The notes under the pieces are model-generated. The model was not told the origin of the DNA and did no database searches. It saw only the letters and a program-made list of their open reading frames with translations. Made by a program: the position numbers and the translations under genes. From Ralstonia pickettii (GTDB taxonomy: Bacteria > Pseudomonadota > Gammaproteobacteria > Burkholderiales > Burkholderiaceae), in assembly GCF_001699815.1 (NCBI RefSeq), contig NZ_MCGB01000007.1, forward strand, positions 1-64,000: a DNA stretch of 64,000 nucleotides. Reading direction: 5' to 3'. The first letter of the stretch is position 1; each line of letters starts with the position of its first letter. Below, piece after piece: positions 36,568-46,734 of the stretch.

Positions 36568-36984
36568 ATGCCAATCTCAAAGTTTCCTCCTGTTGCCTGC
36601 CTGCATTCGGTCTTGGCGTTAGCGCTAGCCGCTGCCGCTCCCCTGGCACATGCGCAAGCGCCCGCGCAACTGCTTGATCAATATCGAGCGCAGGCCGGAG
36701 CCCCCTCCGACCCGTCCCGCGGCCAGGAATTTTTTACATCCAAGCATGGCCGTGAATGGAGCTGTGCGTCTTGCCATGGGAACCCGCCCACGCAGACCGG
36801 CCGGCATGCCGCAACTGGCAAGTCGATCGCGCCGCTGGCTCCGGCATTCAATCCTGAGCGCTTTACCGATGCCGCCAAGACGGAGAAATGGTTTCGGCGC
36901 AACTGCAACGACGTGGTCGGGCGCGAGTGCACGGTGGCCGAAAAAGCAGACGTGCTGAGTTGGCTGATGACCCTCGGGAAGTAG
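36568..36984 (+). CDS. SHP-type (DUF1924) class I cytochrome c
   Basis: 138-aa secreted monoheme cytochrome. Signal peptide up to about APLAHAQA; heme motif CASCH in REWSCASCHG; then WFRRNCNDVVGRECTVAEKA, which carries the Asn that replaces Met as distal ligand in sphaeroides heme protein (SHP). SHP cytochromes are high-spin and bind oxygen or NO. ATG 36568 has GAGG upstream; GTG 36553 is less likely. First gene of an operon with a diheme cytochrome c and a cytochrome b561, the usual SHP partners. Confidence 0.85.
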   Translation: MPISKFPPVACLHSVLALALAAAAPLAHAQAPAQLLDQYRAQAGAPSDPSRGQEFFTSKHGREWSCASCHGNPPTQTGRHAATGKSIAPLAPAFNPERFTDAAKTEKWFRRNCNDVVGRECTVAEKADVLSWLMTLGK

Positions 36985-37032
36985 GGCCATCCAGCAACCC
37001 GTTCAATTCCTGACCTGATGCGGAGTATCCAA

Positions 37033-37524
37033 ATGTCTGGCCGTTTCGTTGTTACAGGCCGAGCTGCACGCGCTTGCCTGGCAATCGCGGGCCTCGGGCT
37101 GTCGTTTCTTGCCGCCGCCGAAGAGGGGCCTGGCATGCGCGCTGCACCGCTGCTGCCCAAGTATCGGCAGGAATGCGCGTCTTGCCATATCGCCTATCCG
37201 CCCGGAGCGCTACCCGCCAGTTCCTGGCAGCGCATTCTGGGCAACCTGCAGCACCACTACGGGACGGATGCTTCATTGGACCCCGCCACCGTCAAGCAAC
37301 TCGATCAGTGGCTCACGGCCAACGCGGCGGATCGCTCAAGGTCAATACCCCCGCCGCCCGAGGACCGGATCACCCGATCGGCGTGGTTCGCCCGCACCCA
37401 CGACGAAGTGCCGACTGCAGTGTGGCGCCGGCCTGCCATCAAGAGCGCCTCGAACTGCGCTGCCTGCCATACCAAGGCGGATCAAGGCGACTTCAATGAA
37501 CACAATGTCCGCATCCCGCGCTGA
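37033..37524 (+). CDS. Diheme cytochrome c (DHC)
   Basis: 163-aa periplasmic diheme cytochrome of the DHC family. Signal peptide (ARACLAIAGLGLSFLAAAEE), first heme in YRQECASCHIAYPPGALPA, second heme near the C-terminus in NCAACHTKADQGDF. DHC passes electrons from the membrane cytochrome b to SHP. ATG 37033 has GGAG at 8 bases; ATG 37018 is an alternative. It overlaps in transcription with the next gene, only 4 bp away. Confidence 0.87.
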   Translation: MSGRFVVTGRAARACLAIAGLGLSFLAAAEEGPGMRAAPLLPKYRQECASCHIAYPPGALPASSWQRILGNLQHHYGTDASLDPATVKQLDQWLTANAADRSRSIPPPPEDRITRSAWFARTHDEVPTAVWRRPAIKSASNCAACHTKADQGDFNEHNVRIPR

Positions 37525-37528
37525 AGCC

Positions 37529-38227
37529 ATGAAAACCGATTCCATCACCCGCCGCATCCTGGTTTGGGATGCGCCGACCCGCCTCTTTCACTGGCTGCTG
37601 GCGCTGAGCTTCCTGGGTGCCTACTTGACCGCGGAAAGTGAGCAGTGGCGCCTTGTCCACATCACACTCGGATACACGATGGCGGCGCTGGTCGGCTTTC
37701 GACTGGTGTGGGGCATGGTGGGCACGCGATACGCTAGGTTTTCCAGCTTCGTACGGTCCCCCGCTGCCGCACTCCGCTATTTGACCAGCATCCTGCGCGG
37801 GCGGCCGGAGCACCATATTGACCACAACCCCGCTGGTGCGCTTGCTATCATCGCCTTGCTGCTGATGGCGTGCGGCCTGGCAGGAACGGGCTGGGCCACC
37901 TACAACGATGTCGGCGGTGACTGGCTCGGCGAACTGCACGAGGGCTTCGCCAACGCAATGCTTGCACTGGTGGGCATTCATGTTCTCGCCGTCTTTGCCA
38001 GCAGTTGGCTGCACCGTGAGAATCTGGTTGGCGCGATGATCAGCGGACGCAAGACCGGCCTGCCGAACGAGGGCATCCGCCGTGCGTGGTCGAGTGTCGC
38101 GGGCCTGATGTTGGTGGCTGTGCTGGGCTTCTGGTGGACGCAGTGGCAGTCCGCGCCGCCGGCCGGGGTCACTGACCGTCCCGCGGCCTCCGCGAAGCAT
38201 CACGACGCCGACCGCGACGACTATTGA
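37529..38227 (+). CDS. Cytochrome b561 family membrane protein
   Basis: 232-aa four-helix cytochrome b. Heme-ligand histidines are in RLFHWLLALSFLGAY, RLVHITLGYTMAALVGFRLV and NAMLALVGIHVLAV, with VWDAPTRLFHW at the N-terminus as in dihydrogenase/SHP-linked b-type cytochromes. It should oxidise the quinol pool and reduce the diheme cytochrome. Start by ATG 37529, or ATG 37496 upstream in frame, which would overlap the DHC gene. Confidence 0.87.
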   Translation: MKTDSITRRILVWDAPTRLFHWLLALSFLGAYLTAESEQWRLVHITLGYTMAALVGFRLVWGMVGTRYARFSSFVRSPAAALRYLTSILRGRPEHHIDHNPAGALAIIALLLMACGLAGTGWATYNDVGGDWLGELHEGFANAMLALVGIHVLAVFASSWLHRENLVGAMISGRKTGLPNEGIRRAWSSVAGLMLVAVLGFWWTQWQSAPPAGVTDRPAASAKHHDADRDDY

Positions 38228-38258
38228 TCCAAACCGGTACCGAGCGGAGATCTCATCC

Positions 38259-38933
38259 GTGCGCATCCTGCTTGTCGAAGACGACCCCCTGCTCGGAGAC
38301 GGCATTCGTGCGGGCCTGCAGCAGCAGGGCTTCCAGGTCGATTGGGTGCGCGACGGCGAGGCAGCGTGGCGGGAGTTGCGCACGGACGCCTACGTCGCCG
38401 CAATACTCGACCTTGGGCTGCCCCGCATGGACGGCGTGGACGTGCTGCGAAAGGTGCGTGGCGCAGGCATTGCGGTCCCCATCCTGGTGTTGACCGCGCG
38501 CGACGCGATACCAGATCGCGTGCGTGGTCTCGATCTCGGCGCCGATGATTACATCGTCAAGCCCATTGATCTGCACGAACTCAGCGCGAGACTGCGCGCG
38601 CTGGTGCGCCGCGCGCATGGTCATCCCACGGAGCAGTTGAGGGCGCGCGGCATTGTTCTGGAGCCGGCGTCACGCACGGTCTTCTGCAACGGTCGAGCCG
38701 TCGCACTGTCGACGCGGGAATTTGACCTGCTGCATGCCTTGATGCTGAACGCGGGGCGCGTGCTGTCACGTGAGCAGCTCGAGCAGTGCCTATACCCCTG
38801 GGGGCAGGAAGTCGGAAGCAACTCCGTGGAGGTGCATATCCATCATCTGCGCGTCAAACTTGGCAGCGACCTCATCGTGACCGTGCGCGGCGTCGGCTAT
38901 ATGCTGCCGCGTGACAATGCCGAAGCGCCATGA
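38259..38933 (+). CDS. OmpR-family response regulator (QseB/PmrA class)
   Basis: 224 aa. Receiver domain with acidic pocket VEDD, phospho-acceptor Asp51 in AAILDLGLPRMDG and Lys in DYIVKPIDLHELSARL; winged-helix C-terminal domain (NSVEVHIHHLRVKLGSDLIV, TVRGVGYMLP). GTG start with GGAG 9 bases upstream. Its stop overlaps the histidine kinase start by 4 bp. Likely controls the cytochrome operon through the CTTAA repeats at 36506. Confidence 0.92.
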   Translation: MRILLVEDDPLLGDGIRAGLQQQGFQVDWVRDGEAAWRELRTDAYVAAILDLGLPRMDGVDVLRKVRGAGIAVPILVLTARDAIPDRVRGLDLGADDYIVKPIDLHELSARLRALVRRAHGHPTEQLRARGIVLEPASRTVFCNGRAVALSTREFDLLHALMLNAGRVLSREQLEQCLYPWGQEVGSNSVEVHIHHLRVKLGSDLIVTVRGVGYMLPRDNAEAP

Positions 38934-40306
38934 CGCGACCGCGCTCGCTCCAAGGTCGGCTGGTGTTGTTGGTGCTTGGCGCCGTCGCCGGCCTATGGCT
39001 CATCACCGCATTGATCACGTGGTACGACGCCCAGGACGAGATCGATCAACTGCTGGACAGTCATCTAGCGCAAGCTGGTGCGCTACTGGTCATGCAGCAC
39101 GCACAGGCCGTCGACGAGGACGATGAGCCGAGTCACGACCTGCCTGTCCAGCATCGTTACGCGCCCAAAGTCGCCTTTCAGGTCTTTCACGAAGGGAAGC
39201 TGGGCATCCACTCGGCCAACGCGCCGAACCAGCCGATGGTTGCGCCAGGCGAGCGCACCGCGTCCGGATTCTCTACGGTGCAAATCGGAGGCAATGCTTG
39301 GCGTGTCTTTGTAGCGCAGGGAGTCTACAAGGACATCCAGGTCTACGTTGGCGAGCGCATCGACTCGCGCACCGCAATCCTGTCCGCCCTCTTGCGCAAC
39401 ATGCTGTGGCCGATGGCGTTGGCGTTGCCGTTACTCGCCTTGGCCGTCTGGTGGGCGGTCAAGCGCGGGATGCTGCCGCTGCGCAGATTGGGTAACGCGC
39501 TTGCCGAGCGTGACCCGCGAGCACTCGATCCGGTCCGGATGCCCCATGCGCCGGTTGAGATGACGCCCATGCTCGACGCGCTCAACGCGCTCTTTGCCCG
39601 CATTCAGACCATGCTCGACGCCGAGCGCCGCTTCACTGCCGACGCCGCCCACGAATTGCGCACGCCGATTGCCGCAATCAAGGCCCAGGCCCAGGTGGCA
39701 ATGGCCGCCGAAGAGGACGCCATGCGTCGCCACGCCTTGGTGGGAACGTTGGAAGGATGCGATCGCGCTGCCCATCTGGTCGACCAATTGCTGTTGCTTT
39801 CGCGTCTGGAAGCGAACGCCGGCATTTCGATTGAACCGATCGACCTTGGTGCGCTGGCTAGACAAGTGATGGCAGACATTGCGCCAATAGCCTTCGGCAA
39901 GAAACAGCGCATCGCACTAGAGAATCCGGAGCGCTGCATGGTCGCGGGCAACAGGGCGTTACTGGCCTCACTTGTTCGCAACCTGATCGACAACGCCATA
40001 CGCTACAGCCCCGCCGAGGCACAAATCGTCGTGACGGTCGCGCACCGTAACGGAAGTGCCGCGCTTTGTGTGGAAGACAGCGGCCCCGGACTCCCCGCCG
40101 CCGAACAGCACCGACTTGGCGAGCGCTTTTTCCGTGTCGAGGGAACGGACCAGAGTGGTAGCGGCCTTGGATGGTCGATCGTGCACCGGATCGCGGCGGT
40201 TCACGGTGCAAGCGTAACGGTTGACCGCTCGCCGGGTCTCGGGGGATTGCGCGTCGACGTTATCTGGTCGAACCTCACATCCAGTGGGTCCGGAACCCAC
40301 CAATAG
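38930..40306 (+). CDS. Sensor histidine kinase (QseC class)
   Basis: 458 aa. Membrane helix LVLLVLGAVAGLWLITALIT, a periplasmic 1TM-type sensor of about 120 residues (QVYVGERIDSRTAIL at its end), second helix MALALPLLALAVWWAV, then HisKA with phospho-acceptor His241 in ADAAHELRTPIAAIKAQ and an HATPase domain (NLIDNAIRYSP, DSGPGLP, SGLGWSIVHRI). The signal is unknown; placement suggests redox, NO or metal stress. Confidence 0.92.
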   Translation: MTRPRSLQGRLVLLVLGAVAGLWLITALITWYDAQDEIDQLLDSHLAQAGALLVMQHAQAVDEDDEPSHDLPVQHRYAPKVAFQVFHEGKLGIHSANAPNQPMVAPGERTASGFSTVQIGGNAWRVFVAQGVYKDIQVYVGERIDSRTAILSALLRNMLWPMALALPLLALAVWWAVKRGMLPLRRLGNALAERDPRALDPVRMPHAPVEMTPMLDALNALFARIQTMLDAERRFTADAAHELRTPIAAIKAQAQVAMAAEEDAMRRHALVGTLEGCDRAAHLVDQLLLLSRLEANAGISIEPIDLGALARQVMADIAPIAFGKKQRIALENPERCMVAGNRALLASLVRNLIDNAIRYSPAEAQIVVTVAHRNGSAALCVEDSGPGLPAAEQHRLGERFFRVEGTDQSGSGLGWSIVHRIAAVHGASVTVDRSPGLGGLRVDVIWSNLTSSGSGTHQ

Positions 40307-40500
40307 GTCATGCGCGACTTCATCCCTTCATTGAAGTCATGAAGAATACGAGCCAGCGGTGCGACTCGGGGAGCGTCCCGATGTGGAAAACGGCTCCGGT
40401 CTCTCTCATGCGCAATCGCTTGGCAGCGGGGCTGCGCCATTGACCGCGCGCCGCTGCTCAACCTGGAACCCCATCCCCACGTTCACTGCTCGGACAATCC

Positions 40501-41427
40501 ATGCAACAGATAAAAGAAATCGATCTTGAGATCGCCGCCGATTCCGAAGACAGCGTGGCCAAGCAGGCCGCTGCGCGGCGCAGCACCCTTGTGAGCGTCG
40601 CCGTCAATCTTGGATTGACGATAGCGCAGGTAGCGGCTGGCATGCTGGCCGGCTCGCAGGCGCTGATCGCCGACGCCATCCACTCCTTGTCCGACCTGAT
40701 CTCGGACTTCGTGGTGCTATTTGCTAGCCACCATAGCCAGAAAGGGCCGGATCAGACACACCACTATGGCCACCAGCGCTTCGAAAATGCCGCTTCGCTC
40801 GTGCTCGGTCTGCTCCTGCTGGCGGTGGGCGTGGGCATGCTCTGGAACGCGGTACTCAAGCTGGAGCACGCCGAGGCTATCCAGCCGGTGCGGCTCATTG
40901 GCCTATGGGTCGCGCTGGGCGCTCTGGCCGCCAAAGAATTGTTGTTCCGCTACATGCTGGCGGTGGCAGAAAGGGTGCGTTCGAGCATGCTGGTCGCCAA
41001 CGCCTGGCATGCCCGTTCCGATGCCGCATCGTCGCTGGTGGTGGCGCTTGGCATCGTAGGCAACGTGCTCGGGTACCGTCTGCTCGATCCAGTGGCGGCG
41101 CTTGTCGTGGGCCTGATGGTGACACGCATGGGCTGGCAGTTCGGCTGGGAAGCCCTGCACGATCTGATGGATCGTGCCGTTGATGAGGAGACCGTGGAGG
41201 CGATCCACCAGGTCATGCTCGCGACGACGGGCGTACTCGGCGTACACGACGTCAAGACACGCCGTATGGGCGACATGATTCTGGTGGATGCACACCTCGA
41301 AGTTGATGCGCGCGTCAGTGTGCGCGAGGGCCACGACATCGCACTGGAGGCTCGCCGCCGCGTGATGGAGCGACGCGATGTGCTCAATTTGATGACGCAC
41401 GTGGATCCGGTCGATGTGCCCCTCTAG
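40501..41427 (+). CDS. CDF family divalent cation efflux transporter (FieF-like)
   Basis: 308 aa. Metal site residues in ALIADAIHSLSDLISDFVV and in NAWHARSDAASSLVV, the HxxxD pairs of CDF exporters; a short His-containing loop (HHYGHQRFENA) follows helix 2; the cytoplasmic C-terminal domain contains GVHDVKTRRMGDMILVDAHL. Exports Zn, Fe or related ions. It lacks the His-rich insert of dmeF, so the two pumps differ in specificity. 194 bp after the histidine kinase gene, same strand. Confidence 0.9.
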   Translation: MQQIKEIDLEIAADSEDSVAKQAAARRSTLVSVAVNLGLTIAQVAAGMLAGSQALIADAIHSLSDLISDFVVLFASHHSQKGPDQTHHYGHQRFENAASLVLGLLLLAVGVGMLWNAVLKLEHAEAIQPVRLIGLWVALGALAAKELLFRYMLAVAERVRSSMLVANAWHARSDAASSLVVALGIVGNVLGYRLLDPVAALVVGLMVTRMGWQFGWEALHDLMDRAVDEETVEAIHQVMLATTGVLGVHDVKTRRMGDMILVDAHLEVDARVSVREGHDIALEARRRVMERRDVLNLMTHVDPVDVPL

Positions 41428-41559
41428 TCGCAGCCTTGCGCCACGTCTTCCTAAAGTGGAGCGAGTATCCGGATGCCTTCTTGTGCCTGCACGCCTCTGC
41501 ATACTCGGGACACTGGCAAGCTGAGTGGATTGTTCTAGGTCGAGAACTCGAGTTGGGCC

Positions 41560-41690
41560 GCGTTCAATGTGGCAAGCAGCCGTTGAAGGTGCGATATCAA
41601 GAGGGGTACGACCACGAGTACTACATCATATCCCCCTGATCGACGGCCATCTAAAGGTCCATGCCAAGGCGTTCTTGAGGCTGGAGATCC
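41560..41690 (+). pseudogene. Second S-formylglutathione hydrolase, C-terminal remnant
   Basis: GKQPLKVRYQEGYDHEYYII matches the catalytic-His end of esterase D proteins (compare PLQLRRHPGYDHGYYFI of the intact fghA at the window start). One base off in frame the text resumes as LIDGHLKVHAKAFLR, the last helix. Everything upstream is missing. It is a frameshifted 3' scrap of a second, diverged hydrolase gene. The rest of 41691-42014 has no gene. Confidence 0.6.
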
Positions 41691-41941
41691 TTGCGGGGCG
41701 CTGATTCCCCTTGGCCACCAGAAGCTCGCTCGCATGCTGTGCCTCGGCAATTGCTTCTTGTAGGTGACGAAGCCTATCGGAATGTCTTGCAGGGAGAAGA
41801 GCGGAGTTTAGTGCGGCAAGGCCCCGCAGTCTGCCGCGTGAGACGCAATCAATGGTGCTCTCTCTGGCGCGCGTCTTGTGTGCTAACTAACTGAAATATA
41901 AGGATTTTCCTATTTTCGGCATGCCGTGCTGCGTCAGAGAG

Positions 41942-41976
41942 TTCCACATTGAGTGACCAAAGTTCCAGATTCAGTG
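41942..41976. repeat. Two 14-bp direct repeats with 21-bp period (transposon-end-like)
   Basis: TTCCACATTGAGTG (41942-41955) and TTCCAGATTCAGTG (41963-41976), 12 of 14 identical, in the spacing of transposase-binding sites found at the ends of Tn7-like and similar elements. About 20 bp further right comes CGACAACA, which could be the outer tip. Confidence 0.45.
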
Positions 41977-42014
41977 AATCTCGACATCGACAACAACTTC
42001 CGCTACGCCCGTTC

Positions 42015-42043
42015 TTGAAATCGTAATACCCCGTCCCTATAAT
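42015..42043 (+). promoter_or_regulatory. Sigma-70 promoter of groES-groEL
   Basis: TTGAAA (42015-42020) and TATAAT (42038-42043) with a 17-bp spacer, overlapping the CIRCE operator by one base. Confidence 0.88.
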
Positions 42044-42069
42044 TAGCACTCGCCGGGCAGGAGTGCTAA
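42043..42069. promoter_or_regulatory. CIRCE operator (HrcA binding site)
   Basis: Perfect TTAGCACTC, 9-bp spacer, GAGTGCTAA immediately downstream of the -10 box. It predicts HrcA repression of groESL and relief on heat shock. Confidence 0.97.
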
Positions 42070-42160
42070 CAAAACCTCCGGTCCCCGATGCTTTCCCGAT
42101 GCGCCGCGCTCTGCGGCGCGTTTTGTGAATAAACACTCACTTTGCATTGAGGAGTTGTGT

Positions 42161-42451
42161 ATGAACCTGCGTCCTTTGCACGACCGCGTGATCGTGAAGC
42201 GCCTGGACAACGAAACGAAGACCGCTTCGGGCATCGTCATCCCTGACGCCGCCGCTGAAAAGCCGGATCAAGGCGAAGTGCTGGCCGTCGGCCCGGGCAA
42301 GAAAGACGACAAGGGCAATGCGATCGCGCTGGACGTAAAGGTCGGCGACCGCGTGCTGTTCGGCAAGTACGCCGGCCAGGGCGTCAAGGTGGATGGTCAG
42401 GAAGTCCTGGTCATGCGCGAAGAAGACATCATGGCCGTGGTGGCGAAGTAA
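42161..42451 (+). CDS. groES: Co-chaperonin GroES
   Basis: 96-aa heptameric lid of the chaperonin ([20 protein letters not shown] at the start, [18 protein letters not shown] mobile loop region, [10 protein letters not shown] at the end). Length is standard. TTGAGGAG precedes the ATG. Expressed from the CIRCE-controlled promoter 118 bp upstream together with groEL. Confidence 0.98.
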   Translation: MNLRPLHDRVIVKRLDNETKTASGIVIPDAAAEKPDQGEVLAVGPGKKDDKGNAIALDVKVGDRVLFGKYAGQGVKVDGQEVLVMREEDIMAVVAK

Positions 42452-42483
42452 GCGGGCGCTCAGTCGCATTGGCTTACCAGTAA

Positions 42484-44199
<1,716 letters not shown>

Positions 44200-44250
44200 T
44201 TTGCCGTACCGGTCCTGGCCCGGCCATCCTTCGGGATGGCTGTTCCAAAC

Positions 44251-44287
44251 AAAAAACCCCGTGGGTGCGAGCCTGCGGGGTTTTTTG
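44251..44287 (+). terminator. Rho-independent terminator of groESL
   Basis: AAAAAACCCCG and CGGGGTTTTTTG arms around a loop containing GTGCGAGCC, with T-tract. It can work in both directions. Confidence 0.9.
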
Positions 44288-44429
44288 TTGGTCGCTTTGT
44301 TAAGACGGTGTTAACGCTGCAAGGCAGTGGGCTTCGCTACAATCGGCCCACCCGCGAGCCTCAGCGTCGTCACGTATCGATGAGCGTCCTGAAGCGGGGC
44401 ACGATAACAACTCAGGGAAGGGAAAACAG

Positions 44430-45503
44430 ATGAACGACATCGCACGCGAGTCCGTCCTGGGCAGCGCCCCCGCTCCAGCTGCGCCGCAACCCTTGCGGCT
44501 GCGCTTTATTGGCAGCGGCTCGGAATACTTCCGCATCTGGATCGTCAACCTGCTGCTGACCATCGTCACGCTGGGCATCTACTCGGCCTGGGCGAAGGTC
44601 CGCACGCTTCAGTATTTCTATCGCAACACCCAACTGGCGGGGTCCAGCTTCGATTATCACGGCAGCCCGATCGCCATTCTCAAGGGCCGCGCGATCATTT
44701 TCGTGCTGGCGTTTGCATTCAACCTCCTTGGTCATTCGTCGCCGCTGTTGGGGCTGGCACTGCTTATCGTGATGGCCGCCGCGTTTCCGTGGCTGCTCGT
44801 GCGCTCGCTACGTTTCCGCATGGCCAATTCCAGCTACCGCGGCTTGCGCTTCGCCTTTACGGGCAAGGATGCCGAGGGCTACATGGTGTTTCTGGTGTGG
44901 CCGATCCTCAGCGTGCTCTCGCTGTACCTGCTCGCACCGCTGGCGCACCAGCGCTTCAAGCGTTTCCAGCACAAGAACACGCGCTTCGGTACCGCGCAGT
45001 TCGATTTTTCCGGCACGCCGGGCAACTTCTATGGCGTGTATCTGCGCACCTTCGGGCTGGCGATACTGGCGCTCGTGGTGGCCTCTTGCCTCGCGTTGCT
45101 ACTGGGTGTGTCGTTGCACCGCGCGCCGGGAGTGGGGCAGATCTTCGGCTTCATCCTCATCGGCCTGTTCATGTATGCCGCGATGCTGTTCCTGACGCCT
45201 TATTTCCTGTCGCGCCTGCAGAACGTGGTGTGGAACCACACCACGCTGGGCGCGCATCGCTTCCAGAGCCAGGTGGGTGCGGGCAAGCTGTTCTGGATTT
45301 TCGTATCCAATGCGGTGCTGATCCTGATCACCATCGGCTTGTTCACGCCGTTCGCACGCGTGCGCACGGCACGCTACAAGCTCGACTCGGTGACGATGAT
45401 CGCGGCCGGTTCGCTAGATACCTTCGTTGCCGGCGAAACCACCAACGTAGGCGCGCTGGGCGACGCCACAGTGGACTGGTACGACATCGATATCGCGCTG
45501 TAA
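44430..45503 (+). CDS. DUF898 (YjgN-like) membrane protein
   Basis: 357 aa with six to eight membrane segments. DUF898 pattern: LRFIGSGSEYFRIWIVNLLL, TLGIYSAWAKVRTLQYFYRN and its internal repeat GLFTPFARVRTARYKLD at the end. Function of the family is unknown. A 27-bp gap separates it from the M48 peptidase gene, a pairing often seen for YjgN-like genes and suggesting a joint envelope-quality role. Confidence 0.85.
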   Translation: MNDIARESVLGSAPAPAAPQPLRLRFIGSGSEYFRIWIVNLLLTIVTLGIYSAWAKVRTLQYFYRNTQLAGSSFDYHGSPIAILKGRAIIFVLAFAFNLLGHSSPLLGLALLIVMAAAFPWLLVRSLRFRMANSSYRGLRFAFTGKDAEGYMVFLVWPILSVLSLYLLAPLAHQRFKRFQHKNTRFGTAQFDFSGTPGNFYGVYLRTFGLAILALVVASCLALLLGVSLHRAPGVGQIFGFILIGLFMYAAMLFLTPYFLSRLQNVVWNHTTLGAHRFQSQVGAGKLFWIFVSNAVLILITIGLFTPFARVRTARYKLDSVTMIAAGSLDTFVAGETTNVGALGDATVDWYDIDIAL

Positions 45504-45530
45504 ACGCGCTGCAAGGCAGGGGCACCCGCT

Positions 45531-46616
45531 GTGATTCTCGCGACCTACTTCGACGGCCGTACCTCGCGCGCGCAACCCGTGCGTCTTGCTGTCGAGGCGG
45601 GCGAGGCGGTGCTGTTCGAGCCCGAGGGCACGGTGCTGCGCCGCGCGCCGCTCGCTACGCTGCGGGTGTCGGAGCGCGTCAAGCATGCACCGCGCTTGAT
45701 CACCTTCGAAGACGGCGCGTTTTGCGAGATCACCGACCCGGCGGAGCAGACGTCGCTGAATGCGCTGCTGCATCGCACCGGCTATCGCGAAGGCTGGGTC
45801 GTGCGGGCGCAGAACAGCTGGAAGCTGGCGCTGGGCTCGCTGCTGGCCATGGTGGTGGTGCTGGCGCTGGGGTATCGCTACGGCTTGCCCTGGGGCGCCA
45901 AGGTGATGGCCGGCATGGTGCCGCAGCGTGCGGAAGCGCAACTCGGGCGCAGCACGCTCAAAGCAATGGACGAGCGCTGGTTGCGGCCCAGCAAGCTGCC
46001 AGCCGCGCTGCAGGACCGCATCCGCGCACGCTTTGCAGCACTGCACAAGCCGCCGCAGGCCACGCACACGTATCACATCGTGTTTCGGGACGCCGACATC
46101 GGCGCCAATGCCTTTGCGCTGCCCGGCGGCGATATCGTCGTGACCGACGCGCTGGTCAAGCTGGTGGGTGAGGGCGATGGTCTGACGGGTGTGCTGGCGC
46201 ACGAGGCGGGTCACGTTGAATATCGCCATGGGCTGCGGCAGGTGATTCAGTCATCGGCCATTGGGGCAACGGCGGCGCTGCTGTTTGGCGATGTCTCGAC
46301 GATTCTGTCGGGCGTGCCGGCGGCGCTGCTGACACTGCGCTATTCACGCGACTACGAGCGCGATGCCGACCGCTATGCCGCGTTGCTGCTGCAGGAGAAC
46401 GGCTTATCCGTTGCCGCATTTGCCGACGTGCTGCAGGCGCTGGAAGACACGCATGGCGGCACGCGCAAGGCAGATGCCGCCAAGAAGACCGATGCCGCCA
46501 GCGATGACGATGCAGCGGCGTTCTTCTCGTCTCATCCGCTGACGCGCGAACGCATCGACACGCTGCGCCGTTTTGACCGCACGCACGGCGGCAGTGACAA
46601 CAACGACGCGGACTGA
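45531..46616 (+). CDS. M48 family metallopeptidase, membrane-anchored
   Basis: 361 aa. One membrane segment (LALGSLLAMVVVLALGYRYG, about residues 98-117) then a zinc-protease domain with HEAGH at 224-228 and the third ligand Glu in DYERDADRYAALLL. N-terminal 90 residues form a small beta domain (TYFDGRTSRAQPVRLAVEAG). Likely degrades envelope proteins on the periplasmic side. GTG start at 45531. The C-terminus has an Asp/Lys-rich insertion before SSHPLTRERI. Confidence 0.87.
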   Translation: MILATYFDGRTSRAQPVRLAVEAGEAVLFEPEGTVLRRAPLATLRVSERVKHAPRLITFEDGAFCEITDPAEQTSLNALLHRTGYREGWVVRAQNSWKLALGSLLAMVVVLALGYRYGLPWGAKVMAGMVPQRAEAQLGRSTLKAMDERWLRPSKLPAALQDRIRARFAALHKPPQATHTYHIVFRDADIGANAFALPGGDIVVTDALVKLVGEGDGLTGVLAHEAGHVEYRHGLRQVIQSSAIGATAALLFGDVSTILSGVPAALLTLRYSRDYERDADRYAALLLQENGLSVAAFADVLQALEDTHGGTRKADAAKKTDAASDDDAAAFFSSHPLTRERIDTLRRFDRTHGGSDNNDAD

Positions 46617-46734
46617 CGCGGCACGCACGCCGCTCGCCACGCTCGTCCAATTCCCGGCGCCTTCGTCATCCCTTTGATTGATTTCCCCTTTGCCTCACGC
46701 CACCAAGAATGGTGGCAGAGGGACGGGGGACATC

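Noticed and set aside
44789-46171. 460-codon frame overlapping the DUF898 and M48 genes on the same strand
   Set aside because: Extremely Arg/Ala/Gly-rich, spans two well-supported genes in another frame.
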